13,360 nt of DNA from contig JBOIBN010000061.1 in the NCBI GenBank assembly GCA_050739575.1, positions 1 to 13,360 on the forward strand. The letters run 5' to 3'. The position numbers were made by a program, and so were the translations under genes. Positions 1-6,417 of the stretch are shown here, in pieces. The notes beneath the pieces were generated by a model that ran no database searches, was not told the DNA's origin, and worked only from the letters and a program-made list of their open reading frames with translations. This DNA comes from JBOIBN01 sp050739575. Its GTDB lineage: Bacteria > Pseudomonadota > Gammaproteobacteria > JAKDMP01. Within the stretch, counting starts at the first letter, position 1; each line of letters begins with the position of its first letter.

Positions 1-1
1 A

Positions 2-265
2 CAGGCCGAAAAATCCTTTGACGGACTGACCTATTTTGTATATCGCACGTTGCTCGATGCCGACATTGGAAATGCGGAAGCGGTGAGCCGTAAAATCCGG
101 CAGGCGTTCAGCTCGGTACCGAATTGGAGGAAAAGTGATAGTGCCATGCGTGAACTACGCAACAAGGTGACTCTGGCCATTTATTCCGAGACCAATGATA
201 TTGATCGGGTCGCTGCACTGGTCGATGAGCTTTTTACTCTTCTGGAAAAGGCGGACCGCATCTAG
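2..265 (+). CDS. Type I restriction enzyme R-subunit-like protein, C-terminal end (partial)
   Basis: The frame is open from the left edge of the window to TAG at 263-265, so about 87 C-terminal residues are visible. A TTG lies at position 50, but the frame continues upstream without a stop and the tail looks like part of a much larger protein. The visible part is mainly helical, with a segment resembling the C-terminal helical region of HsdR subunits (Ser-Arg-Lys-Ile-Arg-x-Ala-Phe followed by Trp-Arg and Met-Arg-Glu-Leu-Arg). HsdR is the ATP-dependent translocase/endonuclease subunit of type I restriction systems. The motor and nuclease motifs lie outside the window, so the call rests on the tail and on the neighbouring DUF45 metallopeptidase gene, which I know often follows hsdR. 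It could instead be another large helicase tail. The next gene starts 4 nt after this stop, so the two are probably co-transcribed. Confidence 0.6.
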   Translation, partial: QAEKSFDGLTYFVYRTLLDADIGNAEAVSRKIRQAFSSVPNWRKSDSAMRELRNKVTLAIYSETNDIDRVAALVDELFTLLEKADRI

Positions 266-269
266 CGCG

Positions 270-575
270 ATGAAGATCACGGACCGAAAGCAGGCGTTCA
301 AAATCCGGGTGTTTCACTGGGCCGACAAGCTGGATGTCGCCGTATCTCGGTTGAGCATTCGGCCCATGCGCAATAAATGGGCGTCCTGTTCCAGTCAAGG
401 GCAACTCAGCTTCAATGCCGAATTGCTCGGATTGGATGTGGATTTATGGGACTATGTGATCGTGCACGAACTTCTGCATTTTTTCGTGCCCAATCACGGC
501 AAACTCTGGAAGAGCCTCATGCGTGCGCATCTCGGTCGCTACGAAATACAGGAGTCAAGGTTGCCCCGGATTTGA
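270..575 (+). CDS. YgjP/DUF45-like zinc metallopeptidase-type protein (short form)
   Basis: This 101-aa protein starts at ATG 270, only 4 nt after the upstream stop. A start further upstream in the same frame (195) would overlap the preceding gene by 71 nt and is less likely. Residues 66-70 read His-Glu-Leu-Leu-His, the HExxH zinc site of gluzincins, and Asn-His-Gly at 75-77 supplies the usual third ligand of the YgjP/DUF45 (WLM/M48-like) group, followed by Trp80. The Lys-Trp-Ala-Ser-Cys-Ser run at 36-41 also fits the family (R.KWGSC). Full YgjP proteins are about 170-230 aa, so this is a short form lacking much of the N-terminal half. It is predicted to be cytoplasmic with unknown substrate. 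Genes of this kind frequently accompany type I restriction loci, which agrees with the upstream HsdR-like tail. Confidence 0.82.
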   Translation: MKITDRKQAFKIRVFHWADKLDVAVSRLSIRPMRNKWASCSSQGQLSFNAELLGLDVDLWDYVIVHELLHFFVPNHGKLWKSLMRAHLGRYEIQESRLPRI

Positions 576-681
576 AGATGGTTTTTCGAGTGAATATTTA
601 ACCGATGGTTAGCACGCCGGTTCAGGAGAATGCGACTGGACGGGGGCGATCTTCGGGTTGTGAAAACGGTCTCCAAGTTGC

Positions 682-709
682 TTGACATTTATGCCTGGTC
701 GTCTATAAT
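682..709 (+). promoter_or_regulatory. Sigma70 promoter of the crcB operon
   Basis: A perfect -35 hexamer TTGACA lies at 682-687 and a perfect -10 TATAAT at 704-709, separated by 16 bp. The predicted transcription start is near 715-717, exactly where the fluoride riboswitch aptamer begins. This strong constitutive promoter followed directly by an aptamer implies that control is exerted on the RNA rather than at initiation. Confidence 0.88.
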
Positions 710-715
710 TTGCAC

Positions 716-775
716 GGGGCGAAGGAGTTCGCCGCGGCTGCAGCCGGAATCGCCACCAGGCTAATAACTCCTGAC
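716..775 (+). promoter_or_regulatory. Fluoride riboswitch 1 (crcB RNA motif)
   Basis: The segment matches the fluoride aptamer layout. A pseudoknot forms between GGCG (718-721) and CGCC (730-733). Helix P1 is a perfect 7-bp pairing of AGGAGTT (723-729) with AACTCCT (766-772). A small hairpin forms from GCC (752-754) and GGC (759-761), followed by a CTAATAA stretch in the place of the usual CTGATGA. An additional perfect palindrome, CGGCTGCAGCCG (735-746), sits between the pseudoknot and the second hairpin. It lies just after a consensus promoter and upstream of crcB, its classic target. The 3' P1 strand can alternatively pair with GGAGT at 802-806 or with the Shine-Dalgarno AGGAG at 814-818, which suggests translational control. 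The expression platform (776-824) is less certain than the aptamer. Confidence 0.85.
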
Positions 776-824
776 GATTCGAACGACTGCGCGGTCTCAA
801 GGGAGTCCGTCGAAGGAGAGCCGC

Positions 825-914
825 ATGCCGCCCATAGCAAACTACCTTGTCGTCAACCTGCCTTTCTCGAAGGGACCGCACGGCGCTCGCGCGCGGGAAG
901 GCGGTGACCGATGA
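825..914 (+). CDS. 29-aa leader ORF between riboswitch 1 and crcB
   Basis: ATG 825 has a strong Shine-Dalgarno (GAAGGAGAG, 812-820), and the TGA at 912-914 overlaps the crcB ATG at 911 as ATGA. The geometry favours real translation with coupling to crcB, whose own ribosome site is weaker. The peptide has a hydrophobic strand (YLVVNLPF, residues 7-14) followed by Pro-His-Gly (18-20) and Arg-Glu-Gly-x-Asp (24-28). From memory this resembles the N-terminus of TusC/DsrF-type sulfurtransferase subunits, which would make it a severed gene start retained as a leader. That resemblance is weak and short. Alternatively it is simply a coupling cistron that places crcB under the riboswitch-controlled ribosome site. 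I know of no named family for it. Confidence 0.45.
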   Translation: MPPIANYLVVNLPFSKGPHGARAREGGDR

Positions 915-1285
915 AACTCTGGCTTTCTGTCGGTATCGGCGGATTCGTCGGCGCCATACTGCGCTTTGCCGTCTCGCGCGGCACCGTCGCGCTGCTTGGC
1001 GCGCGCTTCCCCTGGGGTACACTGATCGTCAATGCGGCGGGTGCTTTCCTGGTCGGTTTTCTGGCTGCATTGTTTCTGACGCGCATCGAAGTTGGGCCGT
1101 CGCTGCGCGCACTCCTGTTGACGGGTATTCTTGGAGGTCTGACCACGTTCTCCACATTCACGATCGAAACGCTCAATCTGGTTCAGGGCGGAGCGGTCGC
1201 GGCCGGCGTGGCGAATATTGCGGCAAATATGGGAGCGGGTCTGCTTCTGGTTTGGCTCGGATACAACCTGGGGACGCTCCTATGA
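911..1285 (+). CDS. crcB: Fluoride-specific ion channel CrcB/FluC
   Basis: This 124-aa inner-membrane protein has the normal length and four hydrophobic segments of CrcB/FluC. These proteins form dual-topology dimers that let fluoride leak out of the cytoplasm. Family motifs are clear: Gly-Gly-x-x-Gly-Ala-x-x-Arg at 10-18, Gly-Thr-Leu-x-x-Asn at 36-41 (the pore Asn41), and Gly-Gly-Leu-Thr-Thr-Phe-Ser-Thr-Phe at 75-83, which carries the phenylalanine box (Phe80, Phe83) and the central sodium-site region. ATG 911 overlaps the stop of the leader ORF, and AAGG about 10 nt upstream is a modest ribosome site. The gene lies downstream of fluoride riboswitch 1, and its own stop overlaps the DUF190 start (ATGA at 1282-1285), so expression should rise with fluoride. 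Confidence 0.96.
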   Translation: MKLWLSVGIGGFVGAILRFAVSRGTVALLGARFPWGTLIVNAAGAFLVGFLAALFLTRIEVGPSLRALLLTGILGGLTTFSTFTIETLNLVQGGAVAAGVANIAANMGAGLLLVWLGYNLGTLL

Positions 1286-1596
1286 ATTTTCGCACCGTCC
1301 GCGTAGTTCGGATATTCCTGGCAGAGAAGGGCGGTGAAGCCGAACGCCTGCTCAAGCAGTTGCACGATCAATGGAAGGTGCACGGGGTTACGGTTTATCG
1401 CGGCGTAGCCGGATTCGGCGATTCCCGGCGCATGCACACGACCCGGATTCTCGACGTGTCCCACGACCTTCCCATTACCGTCGAGTTCTACGATGCGCCC
1501 GAACGGATTGACGAGGTCCTGGCCACACTGGACCATATCAAGCCGGGTCATCTCGTCACCTGGCTGGCGGATATGTGGATGGGCGAGGACGTTTGA
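1282..1596 (+). CDS. DUF190 family protein (PII-like fold)
   Basis: ATG 1282 overlaps the crcB stop as ATGA, giving a 104-aa protein. The pattern fits DUF190 (PF02641): an N-terminal Val-Arg-Ile-Phe-Leu-Ala-Glu strand, the Leu-Leu-x-x-Leu helix near 24-28, Val-Thr-Val-Tyr-Arg-Gly-Val-Ala-Gly-Phe-Gly around 36-46, and Asp-Leu-Pro-Ile-Thr-Val-Glu-Phe near 62-69. Family members adopt a PII-like alpha/beta fold and are commonly encoded beside crcB. Their biochemical role is not established, and regulation or gating of fluoride export is a guess from context. It is predicted to be soluble and cytoplasmic. It is the third cistron of the riboswitch 1 operon. Confidence 0.9.
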   Translation: MNFRTVRVVRIFLAEKGGEAERLLKQLHDQWKVHGVTVYRGVAGFGDSRRMHTTRILDVSHDLPITVEFYDAPERIDEVLATLDHIKPGHLVTWLADMWMGEDV

Positions 1597-1615
1597 TGCG
1601 GGGCCGTAACCGGCC

Positions 1616-2788
1616 GTGAAGGGGCCCGTCGTAGAAGGTGGAAGCCGGCGCAGCGCGTGGCGCTTCATCGTCGCAATCGGCGTCGTGAGCCTGTTCGCCG
1701 ACATGACCTACGAGGGCGCGCGAAGCATCGTCGGGCCCTATCTTGGCTCGCTCGGCGCGAGCGCACTGCTGGTCGGCGTGATCGGAGGAGGAGCCGAGTT
1801 TCTCGGCTATGCGGTGCGCTGGTTCTCGGGACGCGGCGCCGATGCGAGCGGCCGTCATTGGCTGCTGATGTACGCGGGCTATGCGCTAAACCTGATCTCC
1901 GTACCCTTTCTCGCGCTTACCGGTACGCTTGGTGCTGCGGCCGGGCTGGTGGTGGGAGAACGTCTGGGCAAGGGTATCCGCACGCCGCCGCGTGACGCGC
2001 TGCTCGCGCGAGCCGGAACCGAAGTGGGGCAGGGCGCTGCCTTTGGACTGCACGAATTTCTCGACCAGTCCGGGGCCTTGCTGGGGCCGCTCATCGTGGC
2101 CGGTCTGGTTCTGCTCGGCGGTTATCGCGCGGGTTTTGCGGTGCTCGCGGTGCCTGCGGTGTTGGCGCTTGTCGCTCTGGTTTTCGCGCGCCGCTTCCAA
2201 AAGTTTCCCACCGCCGTGCCGGTGCCGATCGAGCGCGGACGTCTGCCGCGCCGCTTCTGGTTATGGTTGATTTTCGCCGCTCTCGCCACGGCCGGACTCG
2301 CGCATTTTGTCTTGATCGCGTTCCATCTCGCGCAGGTGGGACATTTCCCGCTGGCGTTGATTCCCGTTATCTTTGCCGTCGGCATGGCCAGCGAGGGACT
2401 CGCCAGTCTCGTCTTGGGACGCCTGAGCGATCGCCTCGGTCCGGGACTTCTGGTGCTCTTCCCCTTGGGCGCGGCGGCGGGCACCGCACTGCTTTTTCTT
2501 TTGCCGGGCGTGTGGCGCTGGATCGGCGTCGTGTGTTGGGGCATCGCACTCGGCGTGCAGACCACACTCTTGCGCACACAGGTTGCCGGAGTGGTTGCCG
2601 TCCATCGGCATGCCGAAGCCTTCGGTCTGCTCGATACCGTGATGGGCGCAAGCTGGTTCGTCGGCAGCGTCGTGCTCGGCGCGCTCTACGAGATCACTCC
2701 GGCTGCCCTGGTCGCCGGAGCCGTCGTGTTGGAAATTCTGGCTTTACTCTGGCTGGTGACGCAGTTGTGGCGACCGGCGCACGATTAG
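1616..2788 (+). CDS. MFS transporter in the fluoride operon
   Basis: This 390-aa integral membrane protein shows about 12 hydrophobic segments. An in-frame TAA at 1607-1609 excludes an earlier start, so GTG 1616 is the first good start. Its ribosome site is weak, and coupling through the preceding gene is likely. The first membrane segment carries Phe-Ala-Asp-Met-Thr-Tyr-Glu-Gly-Ala-Arg-Ser (27-37; Asp29, Glu33 and Arg36 are membrane-embedded charges), and a loop reads Gly-Lys-Gly-Ile-Arg-Thr-Pro-Pro-Arg-Asp. Both are typical of a bacterial MFS subgroup without a settled substrate. Its position after crcB and DUF190 suggests a part in fluoride tolerance, perhaps moving a metal, an anion or a metabolite affected by fluoride. 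That is inference, and nothing in the sequence names the substrate. The next gene probably starts inside its 3' end. Confidence 0.88.
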   Translation: MKGPVVEGGSRRSAWRFIVAIGVVSLFADMTYEGARSIVGPYLGSLGASALLVGVIGGGAEFLGYAVRWFSGRGADASGRHWLLMYAGYALNLISVPFLALTGTLGAAAGLVVGERLGKGIRTPPRDALLARAGTEVGQGAAFGLHEFLDQSGALLGPLIVAGLVLLGGYRAGFAVLAVPAVLALVALVFARRFQKFPTAVPVPIERGRLPRRFWLWLIFAALATAGLAHFVLIAFHLAQVGHFPLALIPVIFAVGMASEGLASLVLGRLSDRLGPGLLVLFPLGAAAGTALLFLLPGVWRWIGVVCWGIALGVQTTLLRTQVAGVVAVHRHAEAFGLLDTVMGASWFVGSVVLGALYEITPAALVAGAVVLEILALLWLVTQLWRPAHD

Positions 2789-4140
2789 ATGATGCCGCTG
2801 CGCGACATGTGCGCGCTACGTTGGCGCACATCGACCGTTTGCTGGGGGGCGCCTTGCGGCATGGGGGTATCTCGGTTCCCGGTGTCTTTTCGCATGAATA
2901 TGACGACTTCACCGCGGACGAAGTATTCCTGCTCAGCGAAACGGCCGCCGAGGTTCGCACGATGCTGCAGCAGTTGCTGAATACACTCGGCATCCCACCT
3001 GCGCCACCGACGATACCGGCACGCTGGACAGTACAAACCAACTGGCAACTTGCTGAAGTAGCACTCGCCGAGTTGACCGAAGGAAGTCTGCGCGCTTGGG
3101 GCGGCGCCGATCCGGAACTCGAACAACGTCTGGTTGCCGGTGCCCGACGGTTGCGTACCCGGCTTGCCGACGCACGAGTCTTACTGGCCGAAGGGCATCC
3201 CGGCAGGCGAGCTACGCCCGAGGCGCTTGCGCCCGGTCCGGCTCTCGCGCCGCTGCGACAACTTTTCAAGCTGAACGAACTGGCCCCGCTCAACGGTGCA
3301 CTGCGCGCGGTAGCCGACAATCTGCGGGATCCGGATCTCGTGATCGGCGTCTTCGGCCGCGTCAGCACCGGAAAATCCTCTCTCATCAATGCGATTCTGG
3401 GCGAGCCTGTGTTGCCCACTGGTGCGATTCCGGTGACACGTCGGCTACTGCGCGTACGTCGCGGAGCAAACGCCGTCCGCTTTCTGTCGCCCACGGGGGT
3501 GGAGGAAGTTTATCCGTGGTCGGAGAGAGAACACTGGCTGGCACAATCGGCAGGCGATGGCAAACGGTGTGAGCTGCTTATCCCCGCAGTCCTGCCGGGC
3601 ACCGCGTGGCTCGACACGCCCGGACTGGGTGCAACCGACCCGGCGCTGGGTGCGGCTGCGCCACGGGCCGTGCTGGCTTGCGATCTCGTCGTTCTGACGC
3701 TGGGCGCAGGAGCGTTACCCGGACTCGACGAGCGGGCGATCCTGGCCCGGGCCCGCGCACAGGCCATCCCCGTGCATCTTGTACTCACCCAGGCAGATCG
3801 GCTACGTCCGGCCGAGCAGGACCAACTGCTCGACTGGTTACAAGAGCACGTCGCGGAGGCCGCCAGCATCGGCGCCGTATCCACGACAGACGCCCCCGGG
3901 CTCGCCCATCTCGCCGGGATGCTCCGACCGTTGCTCGATGCCCCGGAGCGCGAACGCCAAGCGCGGCGCACCATGCGTCTGCAAACGGTACTCGAAGAAG
4001 CTCAGCGCATGCTTGACGGCGCAGCAGGGGAACACTCCGCGAGCGATGCCCATCGTGCGGTGGAGTCGGCGCTTGCCGCTATACCGTCCATGATGTCGCA
4101 GGCGCCGTCCGCACGCGGCAACGTAAACCCGAGCCCCTGA
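2767..4140 (+). CDS. Dynamin/Era-like GTPase of the fluoride operon
   Basis: The frame is open far upstream, but the part antisense to nothing and inside the MFS gene is coincidental. I chose GTG 2767, which overlaps the MFS end by 22 nt and gives 457 aa. GTG 2809 is an alternative. The N-terminal ~190 residues are mostly helical. A TRAFAC-type G domain follows: G1 Gly-Arg-Val-Ser-Thr-Gly-Lys-Ser-Ser at 197-205, a likely G2 Thr in Pro-Val-Thr-Arg-Arg, G3 Asp-Thr-Pro-Gly-Leu-Gly at 283-288, and a G4-like Thr-Gln-Ala-Asp at 341-344 in place of (N/T)KxD. The G1 region followed by Leu-Pro-Thr-Gly resembles bacterial dynamin-like and YfjP/Era-like GTPases. No membrane segment is evident. It ends the riboswitch 1 operon. 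Its role is unknown. Confidence 0.82.
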   Translation: MATGARLDDAAARHVRATLAHIDRLLGGALRHGGISVPGVFSHEYDDFTADEVFLLSETAAEVRTMLQQLLNTLGIPPAPPTIPARWTVQTNWQLAEVALAELTEGSLRAWGGADPELEQRLVAGARRLRTRLADARVLLAEGHPGRRATPEALAPGPALAPLRQLFKLNELAPLNGALRAVADNLRDPDLVIGVFGRVSTGKSSLINAILGEPVLPTGAIPVTRRLLRVRRGANAVRFLSPTGVEEVYPWSEREHWLAQSAGDGKRCELLIPAVLPGTAWLDTPGLGATDPALGAAAPRAVLACDLVVLTLGAGALPGLDERAILARARAQAIPVHLVLTQADRLRPAEQDQLLDWLQEHVAEAASIGAVSTTDAPGLAHLAGMLRPLLDAPERERQARRTMRLQTVLEEAQRMLDGAAGEHSASDAHRAVESALAAIPSMMSQAPSARGNVNPSP

Positions 4141-4171
4141 GGTTTGCCGTACTGCGCAGCACTATGGACGG

Positions 4172-4909
4172 TTATTCCGTTCGCGTCGAATCCTCCGCTT
4201 CGGGAGGTAGAAGTAACGCCAGATCACCCTGACGCAAAGCGATCTCGGTGTCGGTGCAAAGCACCGATACGTACAGCGTATCGTCGTTCAAGTACCGGGA
4301 TTGCTCGATGAGACGGTTACATTGCACGATCCATCCGAGGCGCCCCTGAGCGGCGCGAACGATCTCGTGCTCATGGAATGTCGTGATTTTCTCTGCAACT
4401 TCCGGTTGGCAGCGTGCCCGAAATAACCGGCGCAACCTGGCATTCGCGGCCAGCGGCATGCGAACCGAAGACGTGCCCAAGTGCCATCCTCGCATGGTTT
4501 TTAGATCGCGCTCCACATTGACATCAACCGCGAACAATACGCCGACAATGCGGCCACGCAGGCGACGGAGAAACCCCACCATCTGGGTGTTGACCACAGC
4601 CACATGATCCAGCAGCAAAATGCCGCGGCTGGATTCGGCCGCGAGGCGCAATCTGGCGCGCGCCCGGCGCCTGGCGATGTCCGCCGTGTCCGCCTCGGGA
4701 TAGGCCCGCGTCAGAGCCCGCGTGATATCGTCGAGGCTCGAAGTGGAATGCGAACGCCCACACGGAATTCGGATACGTTCGAAATGCTTTTCGAGATCCC
4801 CCAAAAGCGTCGATTTACCGCTTCCACTTGGCCCATACAGAACCGGATGTTCGCCACGAATCAGGCGCTCGATTAACTCCGTCCGAAATTTCCCGATACT
4901 ATCCGGCAT
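4172..4909 (-). CDS. AAA+ ATPase (ExeA/TniB-like P-loop protein)
   Basis: This 245-aa protein starts at the ATG complementary to 4907-4909. Walker A is Gly-Pro-Ser-Gly-Ser-Gly-Lys-Ser-Thr at 26-34. Walker B is Ile-Leu-Leu-Leu-Asp at 97-101, followed by His102 where a catalytic Glu is usual, so ATP hydrolysis may be slow or the Glu may be supplied elsewhere. The order of elements and the length recall AAA_22/ExeA/TniB-type ATPases, which act as adaptors for DNA or membrane partners. There is no transmembrane segment. It is the last gene of the minus-strand cluster, 27 nt downstream of the VIT1-like gene, and converges with the GTPase gene (31 nt between stops). The partner and function are not recognisable from sequence. 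Confidence 0.75.
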   Translation of the reverse strand: MPDSIGKFRTELIERLIRGEHPVLYGPSGSGKSTLLGDLEKHFERIRIPCGRSHSTSSLDDITRALTRAYPEADTADIARRRARARLRLAAESSRGILLLDHVAVVNTQMVGFLRRLRGRIVGVLFAVDVNVERDLKTMRGWHLGTSSVRMPLAANARLRRLFRARCQPEVAEKITTFHEHEIVRAAQGRLGWIVQCNRLIEQSRYLNDDTLYVSVLCTDTEIALRQGDLALLLPPEAEDSTRTE

Positions 4910-4936
4910 GGCTTGCAGCGCATAACATGCGCACCA

Positions 4937-5463
4937 TCAAACGATATGCAGCCACATGCCGAGAGCGCTGACCGCCACCCCGCCAGCTGCCATTCCCAAT
5001 GTCCACCGCAGCCAATGGCCATAGACGGCGCGCGCGAGGAGGGCGCCCAGTAACGTCAGCCCGACGATGGCGGCGACGAGTGCAAAGGTGCCGTTGTCGG
5101 CGCCGAGGATACTCGCAAACAACAAGGGTGCAGCCGAGCCTACAAAGGAACAACCGCCCGATATGCACGCCATGATACCGGCCTCGCGCAGCACCTTACG
5201 CCCCTGTCTGGACGCGGCCATGCGCCGGGCGAGAGCACATTCAACTGTTCGTCGTCGTGCACCAGTTCGCCGCGCAATTGGGCATACGCGGCGACGAAGA
5301 GCATGAATACACCGGCCACACCGGCCGCAATCGAGATGCGTACCGCCAATCCCGCCGTCATCGGCAATGTGGGAGACGACAGCCGACCGGCCGCCAGAGT
5401 CAACGCATTCAAGATGCCGTCCGAAAGCCCCAGCGCTACCGGCAGCATGAGCCGATGTTTCAC
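4937..5463 (-). pseudogene. VIT1/CCC1-like membrane protein, frameshifted as given
   Basis: Two adjacent reading frames together encode one protein of about 175 aa. The N-terminal part (start GTG at 5463, or ATG at 5448) reads through Gly-Leu-Ser-Asp-Gly-Ile-Leu-Asn-Ala-Leu-Thr-Leu-Ala-Ala-Gly and a second membrane segment up to His-Asp-Asp-Glu-Gln-Leu-Asn. The coding sense then moves by -1 near 5230-5245, equivalent to one missing base. It continues with Ala-Leu-Ala-Arg-Arg-Met-Ala-Ala, three more hydrophobic stretches and the stop at 4937-4939. The layout (N-terminal Asp-Gly helix, charged cytoplasmic stretch, C-terminal membrane bundle) resembles VIT1/CCC1 iron/manganese transporters, though it is short for them. 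I see no slippery site, so sequencing error or decay is likelier than recoding. It sits 5 nt after the DUF211 gene. Confidence 0.68.
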
Positions 5464-5468
5464 CCTCT

Positions 5469-5754
5469 TCAGCGCGCGCGTGGAACGCGCTCGATGATGC
5501 GCGATCCGGCCACGATTTCGTCGGTACTGTGAACGACCACGCCGGTGCCATTGATTGCCTTGATCAGTGCCTCGTGGTCGATGTGCTCGCCCTCGACGGT
5601 AACTTCCATACCCAACGTTTCCACGTCGATATCGGTCACAGTAATATTGACCCGCCTGTACGCCCGACGTGGCCTCGATGGCGGCGGCGATCTCGGTAAT
5701 GTCGGGGCGGCTGCGCGCCTTGTCCACATCGAGCATCACACGTCGTATATTCAT
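5469..5754 (-). pseudogene. DUF211 family protein, frameshifted as given
   Basis: The start (ATG complementary to 5752-5754) opens with Met-Asn-Ile-Arg-Arg-Val-Met-Leu-Asp-Val, and the frame runs to Gly-Val-Gln-Ala. The family pattern then continues in the next frame with Val-Asn-Ile-Thr-Val-Thr-Asp-Ile-Asp-Val-Glu-Thr and, near the end, Val-Val-His-Ser-Thr-Asp-Glu-Ile-Val-Ala-Gly. Removing one base from the GGG run (CCC at 5651-5653 on the plus strand) restores a single 94-aa protein matching DUF211 (PF02680), a small ferredoxin-like-fold family of unknown function. A single-base homopolymer change suggests a sequencing or assembly error, but true inactivation is possible. It lies 88 nt downstream of the pyrophosphatase gene and 5 nt upstream of the VIT1-like gene, whose product it may serve. 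Confidence 0.75.
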
Positions 5755-5842
5755 GTTTGCAAACCCTCATGCCAAAGCACACTCGCGGGGAGATCGGCAA
5801 TGTGAAGGCCGCCACCGGCAAGTGCTGTGCAGCGAATGTCGC

Positions 5843-6376
5843 TCAGCCGGTCCGGGTCTCGGCGTAACGCTCGATGCTGCGCTTGATTTCGGCCAGTCCC
5901 GCCTCGATTCCGCGGAAGTCTCCAACCTCGGCCCACTTGCCGGGCTCGAAGGCCTTGTACTGTTCGAAAAAATGCCGAATCTGGTTTTCGAGTCCACCGC
6001 GGAAATCTCCGACCCGGCCCACATCCGCGTAACCGGCATAACTGCGTGGCACGGCCAAGACTTTATTGTCCACGCCATGCTCGTCTCGCATGGCCAGAAG
6101 ATCGACTGGGCGGCACGCAATAAGGCATCCGTGCACAAGCGGCAGCGGGGTGACCACGAGCACGTCCACCGGATCGCCGTCTTCGCACAGGGTTTTCGGC
6201 ACGAACCCGTAGTTGCAGGGATAGACCATGGAAGTGCTGAGGAACCGGTCCACCACGAGCATGCCCGCGGCCTTGTCGAACTCGTATTTGACGGGTGCAG
6301 CTTGCGCCGGAATCTCGATCACCACATTGATGTCTTCCGGCGGGGCCTGACCCGCGCTGAGCCGTTCGTATCCCAT
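5843..6376 (-). CDS. ppa: Family I inorganic pyrophosphatase
   Basis: The protein (177 aa from the second ATG; E. coli Ppa is about 176) hydrolyses pyrophosphate to two phosphates in the cytoplasm using Mg2+. All active-site residues of family I are visible: Glu21, Lys30, Glu32, Arg44, Tyr56, the signature Asp66-Gly-Asp68-Pro-Val-Asp71, Asp98 and Asp103 with Lys105, and Tyr140-Lys141. ATG 6376 is preferred because AAGGA lies 8 nt upstream. ATG 6382 is only 2 nt from it. The region after Lys105 is more divergent than usual. Family I enzymes are classically inhibited by fluoride, so a copy inside a fluoride cluster may replace lost activity, unless it is the only copy in the genome. It leads the minus-strand cluster and is divergent from the riboswitch 2 operon. 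Confidence 0.94.
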   Translation of the reverse strand: MGYERLSAGQAPPEDINVVIEIPAQAAPVKYEFDKAAGMLVVDRFLSTSMVYPCNYGFVPKTLCEDGDPVDVLVVTPLPLVHGCLIACRPVDLLAMRDEHGVDNKVLAVPRSYAGYADVGRVGDFRGGLENQIRHFFEQYKAFEPGKWAEVGDFRGIEAGLAEIKRSIERYAETRTG

Positions 6377-6399
6377 GGTCATATTCCTTCAGCAAGGCC

Positions 6400-6417
6400 C
6401 CAGCCAATTATAGCTGG
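6400..6417 (-). promoter_or_regulatory. -10 element of the pyrophosphatase promoter inside an inverted repeat
   Basis: On the minus strand a perfect TATAAT (complement of 6407-6412) lies about 30 nt upstream of the ppa start. The -35 region (near 6430-6435) matches the consensus at only about 3 of 6 positions. The -10 box is bracketed by the inverted repeat CCAGC (6400-6404) and GCTGG (6413-6417), so a protein could bind there and block it. The leader would be only about 20-25 nt long, which leaves no room for a riboswitch on this strand. Confidence 0.45.

Noticed and set aside
2263..2766. Upstream extension of the GTPase reading frame into the MFS gene
   Set aside because: It is Arg- and Gly-rich nonsense in an alternative frame of a real transporter gene; the G-domain protein makes sense only from about 2767.
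5230..5245. Programmed ribosomal frameshift in the VIT1-like gene
   Set aside because: No slippery heptamer or downstream stimulator is apparent, and a neighbouring gene has an independent shift of opposite sign.
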